Source: Denticeps clupeoides (lineage: Eukaryota > Chordata > Actinopteri > Clupeiformes > Denticipitidae). From it: a stretch of DNA of 64,000 nt. The position numbers were made by a program, and so were the translations under genes. Positions 12,241-22,997 of this stretch are shown here, one piece after another; the stretch's first letter is position 1, and the number at the start of each line of letters is the position of its first letter. The notes under the pieces are model-generated. The model did no database searches. It saw only the letters and a list, made by a program, of their open reading frames with translations, and was not told the origin of the DNA. Location: NCBI RefSeq assembly GCF_900700375.1, contig NC_041716.1:15350306-15414305 (forward strand), in the 5' to 3' direction.

Positions 12241-14490
12241 CTGGCTCAAAAAGTAAGAATGATTAATGCCAATACAGAACACCACCATTGCGCTCCCCAC
12301 CTCACAATGAAGTTTTACTATACCTGATTATTTCAGTTAAACCGAGGGGAGGTCTTTTGGTATCACGTGATAAAACAAAAGCAAAGTTCACGGTGAAAAC
12401 CTACCTGGCAGACCTACAGAATCCGACATTTTTCTCCATCCTCGCTGTATAATTCAATGATATATATTCTATGCTACAAGGCAACCTCTCCTCCTTCTTG
12501 GTTTGAGCGCCACTTAAATGCCGGTTTTCTAGTTCTAGTTTTCTATTCAAAGATCAACAACATTGCATCCGATATAAAAAAAAAAACGAGATTCACAGCG
12601 CCTCACTTGACAGAAACCGGTCACAGCGACGAGCAAACTTTAATTCAGGCTGATCGTTTTCAGTCAATTTAGGTCATTTTCACAGCTGCCATTCTCAAAA
12701 TCTAATAGTCTGGAAAAGGCAACAACAAAACGTCACTCACGTCGACTCCTCCGAAAAGGTCGAAGGTGTAGGTGTTGGGAACGTAGACTCCTGGGGCGTC
12801 TTCCTCTCCTCAGTCACTATGGACATGGCTTCCATGGAAAGCAGGGAGGACAACTCCTGTCGTGGCAAAACGGGTCATTTGGACGGAGGACAGTGACACT
12901 TGTGGATGCTGAAGAGGTGGAAATTCAGTGTTGTACCTTGACAAAGCTGTGAATTTGTGTCATGTCGCTGTTGGGGTGGCTGCTTTCGTAAAGCCTCTTC
13001 AGCAGCACCGGTATGCCCTGCCACCGGGCACGCTTATCCCGCTCCATGAGCAGAGCGTCCGGGATCTGAAGAGGCAGAGACGCTCAGTTTACATTCCCCT
13101 GATCCGAATGATCTGTTGCGCATGATGGGTGCCGGACACGGCAGTGCTCTTTAGCCCTTAAGGTGCGACAGGTGAATCAGTGGGGGTTTAGCTCAGTGGT
13201 GGAGCATCTGACTGCAGATCAAAAGGTCACCTCAAAGAGCACAGCTTATTTGGTTGGCCTAGAAGGTAAGGAAGCGGCACCGTAATCAGAATGTTTGCCG
13301 GTTCGAAACCCAACCTCCAAGGTGCCACTGAGGTCAGTCCCGAAAAGGGACTGCCCACTGCTCAACCAAGGGTGATGGTTCAAGGCAGAGGACACATTTC
13401 GTGTGTCACCGTGTGCTGTGCTTCACAATAACAATCGCTTCTCTTTTATAATTTTACCATTAAGCGTTTTGAAACTATTCAGAACCATATAAACGTATAA
13501 ATATATACAGTTACTGCCAACTTCTCCCCATGCAGACACAAACCTTAATAGAGCAGGGCACTGATATCAGTTTATTGCCAACACAATCACTATAATGGAC
13601 CTTAAATATAAATGTACCATGCCAAAGAAAACGTAGATATTAGCAAGTCTTGAAAGAAAGGCTATCAGACGGTAACTAAAGATTAATCATTTAATTTCAA
13701 TAATGTACCCATCTGACTGCTGTCACTGGTCCATCAAAACACCGCACAAAAATTGTCCCCAGGTGACTTTAAAACCCCGCGTTGCCCTCCAACGTTCGGT
13801 TATTGAACATTTTACTACGTTCCTGCACTCCTGCAGCGGGGAAAAAAAAAGTAAAATAAAATAAAATAAATACAGGATGCCGGACACGAACCGAGCTTTA
13901 CGGCCACGGGTCCTACTTCAGGACGGCGCTGGGCGCCCGGGCCGCGTTACCGACCGAAGCTCGAGGATGGAGAAGGACGGAAGGGCGCCGGGGAGAATTT
14001 CACTGCTCTCCGTCTGCAACCGAATGAGTTCCCCGCCGGCGACCTCTGCAGCCGTAGCCGCTCCCCGAGCCCCGCGGCCGACGCGGCTGTTTACACGCGT
14101 TAGCCCGAGCTAGCACTGGGCGCTAACCCGACAATTTTAACCCGACAACGCACGGTCGGGGCTTTCGGGCGAAATATCTCCAGTCGTACGGCTAACAGCA
14201 GCCCCTCCGTCCCGGCCCGACCGCGGTCCGGGCGAGCTTTGACGAGGCTTCGGCTAAAAGCTCAAAGCTCCGAGGCTGGGGGTAGCCTAGCATGCTAACG
14301 GCCCTTCGCGTCCGAATGAGAGGAAGTGCCGCGAAAGAAAGGCAGGAACACCGCGGGCAGCGTCGCGCGTTGTCGTTTTACCTGCGTGCCCCGGCTCAGC
14401 CCACGGCCCGTGGTCTGGCCGCTCCGAATCCGGGTCAGAACGTTTCCTACCGCGGGCCGAGGGGGGGTTCGACCCCGCTGGCGTCGCCAT
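7409..14490 (-). CDS. trpc4ap: TRPC4-associated protein (TRUSS), CUL4-DDB1 substrate adaptor
   Basis: TRPC4AP is a roughly 800-residue helical-repeat protein. It acts as substrate receptor of a DDB1-CUL4 ubiquitin ligase, for example in MYC turnover, and binds TRPC4 and TNFR1. The minus-strand exons read in order: a start exon at 14382-14490 (MATPAGS...), 12937-13066 (MERDKRARWQGIP), about 12740-12858 (SMEAMSIVTEER), 11880-11935, 11730-11790 (DDLVKDCLSVLYN), 11515-11640 (LFLFTLMSNKKTFLQTATLIE), 10970-11110, 10500-10690 (LATRKVSEASGTSSFLQELE), 10150-10300 (LPQSMKIVHEIMYKVEVLYVL), 9770-9905 (EFRLIPGLNNLFDKLIWRK), 9620-9690, 9430-9535 (NKYLLLNSQELNELSAIS), and several at 8.1-9.3 kb. The end YMDLDRDF stops at 7409-7411. 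Single-base shifts occur in at least five exons although splice sites and residues are conserved. The exon expected between the first two here was not found. Confidence 0.9.
10313..10384. repeat. Short minisatellite in trpc4ap intron
   Basis: The 14-bp unit TTCATACACACCAG and variants is repeated about four to five times, partly in inverted arrangement (CACCAGTGTATGAACTCA). It lies just upstream of an exon in transcript direction. Confidence 0.8.
10706..10788 (-). repeat. SINE family A, 3' fragment
   Basis: Only the 3' body is present: the reverse complement of the CACTTCACTTT tail and the GTGTCACCGTGTGCTG core. Confidence 0.75.
12001..12240. repeat. Poly(T) tract and (AAAT)n microsatellite in trpc4ap intron
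   Basis: A run of more than 20 T lies at about 12006-12028, and tandem AAAT units at about 12205-12239. Confidence 0.9.
13182..13231 (+). pseudogene. Truncated tRNA-Cys(GCA)-like fragment
   Basis: The first about 50 nt match a eukaryotic tRNA-Cys: acceptor 5' strand GGGGG, D arm with box A-like TTTAGCTCAGTGGTGGAG, and anticodon arm CTGACTGCAGATCAA with GCA. The variable region follows, but the T arm with box B and the 3' acceptor strand are missing, so it cannot fold as a tRNA. It lies in the first large trpc4ap intron, about 20 bp before a SINE. Confidence 0.7.
13252..13445 (+). repeat. SINE family A copy
   Basis: It has a box B-like GCCGGTTCGAAACCC, the AAGGTGCCACTGAGG body, and the GTGTCACCGTGTGCTGTG core near the end. 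The head is slightly shortened. Confidence 0.85.
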
Positions 14491-14700
14491 TACTTCTCCT
14501 TCCTGAACCCTCCCGTCCGCAGGAAGGCCGGTCCGGGCCGCTGGCTGGAATAAAAAACAGCGCCGTTCAACGTCCGGATCCCAGCGGCGGCATCTCAGCG
14601 TCTCCGGGGTGGCAGCAAACCAGCTAAACAAGCTCGACCTGGATCTCTGCGCTGCGGTGCAAAGCTTGGCCGCGTGTCCGTGGTCGTACCCACGGCATTT
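13860..14700. promoter_or_regulatory. CpG island at trpc4ap promoter and first exon
   Basis: Base composition changes sharply to GC-rich with many CG dinucleotides across the first trpc4ap exon (start codon at 14488-14490) and its flanks, unlike the AT-rich sequence on both sides. This is the usual form of a vertebrate housekeeping promoter. Confidence 0.75.
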
Positions 14701-16797
14701 TTTATTATTATAAGAGCGGGTCAATGCATCAGGCAAACACGAATAAGGAAGCTGGAATTTCGATGACTGCATTATAACAACCAGCCTCACCTCCTAACCT
14801 ACGATGACCCCAAATCTCCTACTGGCTGGCTTTATCATGGTAAGAATGGTAAAGTGACTTAATAAGTGCCCATATAGTGGCAATGAACATGCAATGTAGT
14901 GCTATCAAGTAAATAAGGTACTATATTGCTGTGTGTGTTTTTTTTTTTTAATACATAAAGCCTTACAACATCTTTGCCAGTGTTATAAAACACTACGCCC
15001 TTAGCCTCATGGGCGTGCAGATGAAAAGGGGGCCTTCTGTTCACTTCTGTTCCTAGTTCATCATGCATGTTCGGCATTAAAGTTCAGTCCTTGGATTAGG
15101 ACGACGTTTAGAGCAAAACACGAACTGTTTCTCGGCAGCAGATGGTTAAATACGTCAGATTTGAGGTTAATCTACTCATCTGCCACAGGCAAAGGATTTT
15201 TACAGAAGATGATTATTATTATGGGCCCTACAAGATGCGTAGACCCATGTTGCACCTCACTATGCTCTCATTATAACAAGCAGAATAAGTGGCTGTAAAT
15301 GCTTGTTCTGTGCATATCTGAGCTCAAAATGCAGTATAATGATGGATATCTGGAAATATATTGATTCTGGAAAATGTTTAAAATTGTAACCAACAAGACA
15401 TAAAAGCAAACAGGCAAATCAAACTTAACACACGTTGTGGACAAAACGAATCTTTTGCAAATCATGAAGAGAAATAAAATGGAATGCATCACATAACATT
15501 AGACATAACGTAATACATGCGTAATATTAGAATCAGGAGGGCGCGGCATCTGCAGTGGCCTTTATTTATTTAACTCGAGCCCTGATGTAACCAATGTAAC
15601 CAGTGAAATGATGAGGGGGCATGAGGCATGTCTTCAGAATCTTTGTTGGAGCGGTTTTGAATTGTGTGAATTGTGTGGGAGTTTGGCTGCGCTCCTGCCA
15701 GGAATTACTGCTGGCAGTTTGTGGGCAGGATTGTGGAACCATTTCCTCCCGAGATGTGGCAGACGTACCAGCACTATATTAGAACCGCAGGCCCATTTAA
15801 TTGACACGCTTCACAGATGTTGTGACTTCTGAGCTGGCTCGATCCAGTCGTCTATATTTCAGACAGTTCTGAATTATGTAACATAATCACTAGAAGGTCT
15901 ATTGAACAGTATTGTGAAAAAGCACTCATCGCTCAGTCTTCTCCCCGTGCTTCCCAGCAACGGCCCACACTGGTGCCTTGATAAAGCAGAAGCCCAATGC
16001 ACGGGTGGCAGCCATCAGCGCCATCACACACACCGTAACCAAGAGGCAGCGACAGCAGCGAGCCCACGCGCAAGGCTGGCAGGGAAACTGGGCTGGATTA
16101 AAGGAATAAAACACAGCACCTTTCCATCATGGTAGCGCCAAAAAAAAAAAAAAAAAAGATTCCTGCCTTTCAATATTTAATATTGGCTTTAATATTTATT
16201 ACGCAGCTATTAATGCTGAATATAGAGAGACAGGGAGAGAGAGAGAGAGAGAAACACAACTGCCTGTCCAGACTCATTTAGTGAGTGAAGGGTGCGACAG
16301 CATCATGAGCCGCTGTGCTGAATGGGGAGCGGTGGAGTGGGAGGGGACTGGGGGAGATTATAGGAGACCTCCGGTTCCCACCACGCTCCAGTCTGCACCG
16401 GAGAACGGACGAGCGCGCCCGCTGCAGGAGACGGGACCCGAGGAAGCAAACCAGAGGAGGTCTCCGTCACTTGGAACGACGCTGCATTAAAACGGATGGA
16501 AAATGAGCCACGAACGTGCGTGTGAGTGGGACCTGAATTTAGATCTCATTGTTCATGGATTCATTTCTCTGTGTTCTGAATTTGCAATTTGGTTTGTGCT
16601 GTTGAAGCATAACTTTCACTTTGTTTTCATTTTGAAAAGTTGAAGATATTCGTACGATCAAAGTAATTTTGTGCGGAGGAGAACAGAAGAAAGGAGCGCC
16701 TTTGTGGTACACTGACCGGTACACTGCTGTACTACACTACTGACTTCGTTGATGGACAGGCCGACACGCGTCGTATTACCTCCTCCCTGATACGAGC
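14701..16797. other. Divergent intergenic region between trpc4ap and amigo3
   Basis: No coding exon is recognised. It holds a poly(A) tract at about 16140-16157 and a short (GA)n at about 16232-16252. A moderately GC-rich stretch at 16270-16520 followed by TGTGAGT could be a 5' untranslated exon of the amigo-like gene. An open frame at 15902-16135 resembles nothing I know. Confidence 0.4.
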
Positions 16798-18287
16798 ATG
16801 ATGGGCTGCACGTTTTCTGCTGTTCTCATATCCGTCCTGGTCCAGATGTCCCACCCCAGCTGCCCTTTAGGGTGCCTGTGCGCCTCAGACGTGGTCAGCT
16901 GTGCATCTCAGGGTCACGAGAGGTTGCCCTCCCCCTGCCCCCTGCCACATGGACCTTGGACCTGAGCCACAACAGAATAGCCTGGTTGGCGGCGGGCAGC
17001 TTTCACGGCCTTCCCAGGATGGAGGCGCTGCGCCTGTCCCACAACGCCATCGCCCAGCTGGGCCGCCGGGGCCTTCCACAACGCCAGCCGCCTGCGCCGC
17101 CTGGACCTCTCCTTCAACCGGCTGCAGTGTGGTGGCGCGGCACCACCTGCAGGAGGCTGCCGGCGCTGGAGGAGCTGCTCCTGTTCAACAACCGCATCGC
17201 GCAAAGTGGGAGAGCAACGCGGCTGATAGGCCTGAGCAGGGCTGAGGAAGGTCTACCTCAGCCACAACCAGATCACCGACTTCCCCTTCTTCTCCATCTG
17301 GAGGCACACGCACCCCGCCCTCGCCACGCTTGGACCTGTCCTCCAACCGCATGCTCCGGCTGCCCGTCGGTGACATTGCCATGTGGCCGGCGGTGCAATC
17401 AGAGGGCCCTTGTACCTGCACAACAACACCCTGGTTTGTGACTGCTCCGTGTACGCCATGTTCTGGCAGTGGGAGCAGCGCGGCTACGACGCGGTGAACT
17501 AGACTTTAAAGAAGAGTACAATGCCCTGCTGCGCGGCGAGCCTCGGGCTGCGGTGCACTTCCTCCGCCGTTCACGGCTCTTCGAGAACTGCCACGCGCCG
17601 AAGGCCGTCTCTCTGCTTTCCCCCCGGGCCAGCGTTCTCGTCCACGAAGGGGAGCTGGTGCGGCTGGACTGCGCCACTTCTCAGGCGGAGCAGAACCCTT
17701 CCTTCTCCTGGACCTCCCCACACCAGGAGAACATCACGCAGCTGCTCCACAATGGCACGCTGCGCCTGAACCCAGACGGGAGTCTAGAGATCCCGTCGGC
17801 GCAACCGGAGGACTCGGGGACGTATCGGTGCGCGTTCTTCGACAGCCTCCTGATGCTGAACGAAACCAGGGAGATCAATTTGACCGTGGTGCCCCCGCGG
17901 CCCCCGGACGAGCCTTTCAACACCGGATACACCACCCTGCTCGGTGTGCGCCATCACCCTGGCTCTGATCCTCGTGTACCTTTACATGACCCCATGCCGC
18001 TGCAGCTACTGCAGGCCTCCAAGGTCGGACCCGACCACGCCCGGTCTGGCTGAGGATCCGTCGCCCTGCCATCCATCTTCAGCGTCCCTTCATCATCGCC
18101 GACGGAAAGACATGCCCGCAAGGCCAACGCCGACCGGCGAGTCGTCTTTCTGGAGCCCCTGTGCGAAGAGCAGAACGGACACGCCCAAGCAGAGTTCTCC
18201 AAGGAGAACCTGGTGCAGTTTCAGCCCCAAAATCTAGCTCATGTAAGGATTCCTGACTATGAGCCCGGTTTTTGCAATGCTACGTAA
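16798..18287 (+). CDS. amigo3: AMIGO-family LRR/Ig transmembrane adhesion protein
   Basis: AMIGO proteins are type I membrane adhesion molecules of neurons and other cells. The frame is a single exon, as in the family. Reading across small frame breaks shows: a signal peptide from the ATG at 16798; a cysteine-rich LRR N-cap (CPLGCLCASDVVSC); LRRs (LDLSHNRIAWL, EALRLSHNAIAQL, LEELLLFNNRIAQ, LSHNQITDF, LDLSSNRMLRLP); an LRR C-cap (LYLHNNTLVCDCSVY); one Ig domain with DSGTYRC; N-glycosylation sites; a juxtamembrane FNTGYTTLLG; a membrane helix followed by YLYMTPCRC; and a cytoplasmic VVFLEP motif. The SRLFENC segment is closest to AMIGO3. About eight to ten single-base shifts interrupt 1.5 kb while the encoded residues remain family-like, which suggests consensus errors in GC-rich sequence. 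Stop TAA is at 18285-18287. Alternatives are AMIGO1 or AMIGO2. Confidence 0.8.
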
Positions 18288-19342
18288 AATGTAGCGTTCG
18301 GGGGAGTGTTGGAATATCATATTGGAGCATTCATGACTGACCCATAAACTGACCCCAAACATGAGTGGACAGTTCGCTAGGTATCTGTATCGTGAAGAAC
18401 CCAGAAAATGGGAGTAGCCGCGTATGCTCCTACTTCTTCATTCAGGGTGATTTAAAGCCTCTTGGAAATATCTGCCAGTGTTTCGCGTATCTTGAGAGTT
18501 TTTTGAAAGCTAATATATCATAATAACAAAAAATGTATGTGACCGAATATCAGTATTTACAAAAATGCATATGATAAAGGTGGTGGTCTGACAAATTTCC
18601 AATATTGGAGCGAGGCACTTTATAATGCACCATTTGAGAAATTATATAAGATTTTAACATGACCACATGCAGTATTCACAGAGATGACAGTTTTATTTTT
18701 TATTAAATAAAAGCCTGATTGGGGAGCAGCCAGCTTGGCTTTCATGGAATTGAAGTGACGGATTAAAGACAGAAAAACGCTGTCAGCACTTCTCTGGTTT
18801 AAAGTACAGCTCACATTTTGCCATTTTTATGTTGTGTAAGGTTATAATCTACTTCATCATCATGATTACTACACTACATATGACAACCTTCTTGTGTAAT
18901 ATAGAGAGTGAAGGATCACTGTATTGCATAAATCTGTTTAGTCTGAAGGTGACAACATAAAAAAATCATGATTTGTGCAGCCCTCAGAAATGCAGTGAAC
19001 GTTGAGCCATAAAGAATGCAAAGGAGCTCCATTTGAAGCGCCAATCTAATCATGCTCAGAGGAACATCATAAAAACACTGGATAGCCAACTGGCACAGAC
19101 TTCAAGCAAATTCACAACTGACTGAAAAAGGCAACTGTAGGAGGGGGAAAGCAAATCATGATTTGCTCTCGGGCAAAATGAAAGATTAGATCTCTGAGAA
19201 GCCGGTGAAAAGAACAAGCCTACATGCATCCTCGTACTAAAGCAGTGTAGAACATAGGGAGTAGAACTTGTAGAAAATGGTTCTAGATTTGCACACAAGG
19301 CTGAGAGGACACAAGAAATACACAGGAAGACAGAGAGAATGG

Positions 19343-19485
19343 GTGGCAGTGGCCTTGTGGGTAAGACACTACAAACCAGAAGACCCAGGTTCGAGCCCCA
19401 CCTACTACCAATGTCTCCCAGGGGGACGGTCCCCTGTACTACTGATTGTATGTATAAAAAGATAATGTCTTCTGATAATAAATCA
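19343..19485 (+). repeat. tRNA-derived SINE (family B), old copy
   Basis: It has a head CTTGTGGGTAAGACACT, box B-like CCAGGTTCGAGCCCC, then GGGGGACGGTCCCCTGTACT and a degenerate tail. Confidence 0.8.
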
Positions 19486-21376
19486 AATTTTGCTTCCTAT
19501 TTATGAATAAATGTGATACTATATCATTTCAATTATCCATTTAAAACAAAATTATTTACTTAATTGTAGTTTATTGATGAAAAGGGTCCTGTGTTAAAAG
19601 AGCTGGTCATGCTAACCAGGAAATGTCCCTAATCACTTCGCCACCCTGTGGCCCAATTCGGCTACTAATAGTCACAATTATGGTATGTTATTGTGCTGTT
19701 ACTAGGTGTTATTCGCTGGATTTACACATTTTTTTATAGCACATTGTGCATCCATTTGATGGGATGGCTGGTGGGGTAAAGCTGTTAAATCGAGTCATTT
19801 GATGAAGGACACTCTTAAGCCTCGTTCCTCTTGTCAGAGCTGTACCGTCACGAGATTGAGTGTTTTCCAATATGCTGGTATTACATGAGTGAGAAGAGGA
19901 GCTCGGGTCGGATTTTATCAGATTATTCCTTGGATGAAAAACCGAGCGCTCTGGCTGTTGCTTAGACTTTTTCTAATCTCGCATAATCTCCTCAAAATCA
20001 GAAAAGGAGGCGCAGACTTAGCTTTCCATTCACTTTATCTTTGAATTATAGAATGAGTATTTGTGGAATCAAGGAAGGCTCTGAAAGAAAAGTCATTTGA
20101 GTTTGAGCCTGTATATAGGAGCCTGTATATAGGAACCTGTTCATAGGTTTAATCACCGGGGATTAACAGACCAAACAAAATCCCCATGACCCAAATGAGT
20201 GTATTTCAGAGTTTCAGGTAAAACCTAATCTAGTGCTTTTCTGCAGTCCTTTTTTTGAATCTAGTTGTGGTTAGCAGAATGCCAGAACAATCAGGAGATC
20301 CGTAGCATGCAGAAAGTGTAGCGGACTGGCTGAAGGCATTCAGTGTTCAGTGCATAAAACACACAAGTAATGCTGGTTAAAAAGTGAAAGTGCCCATAAT
20401 TTCATGTTGATATCTAGAAAGCTGCTCCTGGAGCTGGGGGTTGGTCTCCCCAAACTGCAATCTACAGATGGAGAACAATATTGTATTGCCGCTCAGAGGA
20501 CAATAGGATAACAGAGCCACATAATGTCATTCTTCATGAAAATAAGCAAACTCTGCAATAAATGGTAAATAAATCGATATTTGATATGTTCTTTTTGTCA
20601 TGTTAATATAATTGCTCTGCATCTTAGATAACAGTGTTTTTGTTTTGACTGGTTCGTATTGTAAGACTGTTGCACAGTACTTAATGATACAAACACAACT
20701 ATCATGAAAATTTGCATTTATTTCTATATAGCATAACAAAGTTAATTGATTATTGTCATGTGTTCTTTCCAAACTAGTCAACAGCATTTTATTGCACTTT
20801 CCAAACCCATAAGCCATTCAAGTATTCTGTTCATGTGGGATGGGTACAAGGATTGGATTGTTTTTTAAATCTGTTTTATAGTACCCTGAAGTGACACCAT
20901 AGAACACCTAAACGGAGATTTCGATTTTTTTTCATTGGAAACCTCGTGGTAATTTGCAACCCTGCGGCAAAAAACGTTGTTTTGCTTGGACCCTTCTGTC
21001 CCTCTCTTCTTAAACCAGTTCCTTTTATTGCCCCTCAAACAGTTTTCTGCACCTGAAACTAAGATTTACACCATCTGTTAACCTTGGGGGTGTTCCAGAG
21101 AACAGGATTCCTATGTTTGCCGGGCAAACTTAAGCCAGAAGTCATGACTTGCCATGCTCTTGGCCAATCATGACCTCTTTAACATTCAAGCTGTACTTTG
21201 TGGAACAGCCACACAAAACTCGAGTTTCTTTTCTGTGACTTTCTTCACAATTTCTTCATATGATGAACAGGCATTTTGAACATATGTAATTCACCTCCTA
21301 TTGCATAGTAGAATGTATGTTTAAATTTAATAATACTTGCTGGACGCTTAATAAAATTGGTGGAGATATGTGTGTG

Positions 21377-22219
21377 TACAGTCAGTATGGAAATTATTCA
21401 GACCCCTTTAAATTCTACTTTGTTATATTGCAGCCATTTGCTAAAATGATTTAAATGTTTTTCTCATTAAATGTACACCCCATATTGAGAAAAAAATTGT
21501 TAACATTTTTGCAGATTTATTAATAAAGAAAAACTGAAATATTACATGGTCCTAAGTATTCAGACCCTTTGTTCAGTATTTAGCAGAAGCTCCCTTTTGA
21601 TCTAATACAGCCAATATGCAACAAGTCTTTCACACTGTGGCATGGCAAGTTGAGGTTTACGTCCAGGATACCCCCACAGCATTATGCTGCCACCACCACG
21701 CTTCACTGTTGGGACTGGGCTGGGACACATTCGGGCTTTCATGTGTCTTGCACTGAGGAGAGGCTTCCGTCAGGCCACTCTGCCATAAAACCCCGACTGG
21801 TGGAGGGCTGCAGTGACGGTTTATTTTAATACAACTTCCTCCCGTCTCACGACTGCATCGCTGGAGCTCAGACGGGGGTGTGGCTTAACTAATCAAGTCC
21901 AATCAGTATAATCAAGCACAGCTAGACTCAAATGAAGGTGTAGAACCATCTCCAGGACGATCAGAAGAAATGGGACAGCACCCAGGTTAAATATATGAGG
22001 GTCACAGCAAAGGGTCGGAATACTCAGGACCGTGTGATATTTCAGTTTTTCTTTGTTAATAAATCTGCAAAAATGTTAACAATTCTGTGTTTTTCTGTCA
22101 ATATGGCGTGCTGTGTGTACATTAATGAGGGAACAAATGAACTTGATTTTAGCAAATGGCCACAATATAAAAAAAGACTGAAAAATGTAAGGGGGTCTGG
22201 ATACTTTCCGTACCCACAG
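21377..22219. mobile_element. Internally deleted Tc1-like element
   Basis: The ends are inverted copies of each other: TATGGAAATTATTCAGACCCC at the left and its reverse-complement-like GTCTGGATACTTTCC at the right, followed by matching sub-terminal stretches (CATGGTCCTAAGTATTCAG versus CTCAGGACCGTGTGATATT). Between them are scraps of a Tc1 transposase gene, such as the segment around 21660-21820 that reads in reverse in better-preserved fish elements. About half of a typical 1.6-kb Tc1 is missing, so it is non-autonomous. Confidence 0.8.
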
Positions 22220-22560
22220 AATATCATCAAGAAATGAGCATAAGCACGTTATCTTTCTGAGAGGCAGGAAATATACAGTGCTACTGTATAGCACAACAAA
22301 CACAACAATTTCTCCTTTAATTCACAGAAGGATGGAACAATTTTTTTTATTTAACATAATAAAAAGGGCTTATCTTAAATCAAATTTAGATTTCCTCAGC
22401 AGCTGGGGAGACTTGATTTTATTTCGGTGTATTTATTGTGAAAGGGAAGGACGTCCTCTAGTGGCCGTCACACAGTGTTACGCCCTCAAAATTATTTAGC
22501 ATCATGAAATGATTTAAATACCAAAAGTCTTGTTACAACCTTGTTTTAATAGACATTTGT

Positions 22561-22997
22561 ACAACCAAGAATGTAAAAAAAAAAAAATGCTAAAATGAAG
22601 ACTGACCCACATCATTTGTTCACAATTTTTTAAAAAAGAAAACAAAAAACTGAAGTCTTATTTCCTTGTTCACAAACCTTTTTTTTCTGTATGATCTGAA
22701 CAAAAAGCACAAAAATGAAACGTCGAAAGGCAAATACATTTCTTGGCAAATATAAATATAGTGGTCTGAACAAGGTTTTGTCTGTCTTTTATTTTTTATT
22801 TTTTCTCTCTCCAAACGTCTGCTTCGGAAGAGTCTTTAGGTAACAGCAGGACACGGACCACTGCCAAATTCAGATTTACACGTAGAAAACCAGGATTCCT
22901 GTTTTTATGTTTTTGTTTCATTTATTATTTCAATGTGCTCTGAAAGTTAAATATGTACATTCTGTTTCTGCCAGTAGTCTCTGGGGGTGGTGGAGCT
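22561..22997 (-). other. tasor 3' untranslated region
   Basis: Sequence downstream of the tasor stop codon on the minus strand. An AATAAA hexamer at 22921-22926 (minus strand) lies about 75 bp past the stop and is a candidate poly(A) signal. Confidence 0.5.

Larger units (their letters stand above)
18288..22560. other. Intergenic region between amigo3 and tasor 3' ends
   Basis: AT-rich sequence without a recognisable exon. It contains a SINE (19343-19485), a short tandem of GCCTGTATATAGGA-like units at about 20106-20145, and a deleted Tc1 element (21377-22219). Confidence 0.5.

Noticed and set aside
14287-14790. A 167-codon minus-strand frame in the trpc4ap CpG island
   Set aside because: Only its MATPAGS... 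part (from 14490) looks like a trpc4ap start; the rest is upstream GC-rich sequence without family signal.
15902-16135. A 77-codon plus-strand frame
   Set aside because: No recognised family or neighbouring exon; ends next to a poly(A) tract.
16872-17441. Several separate open frames on both strands over the amigo-like gene
   Set aside because: They are frame-shifted or antisense shadows of one GC-rich LRR/Ig coding region; the residues line up only as a single AMIGO protein.
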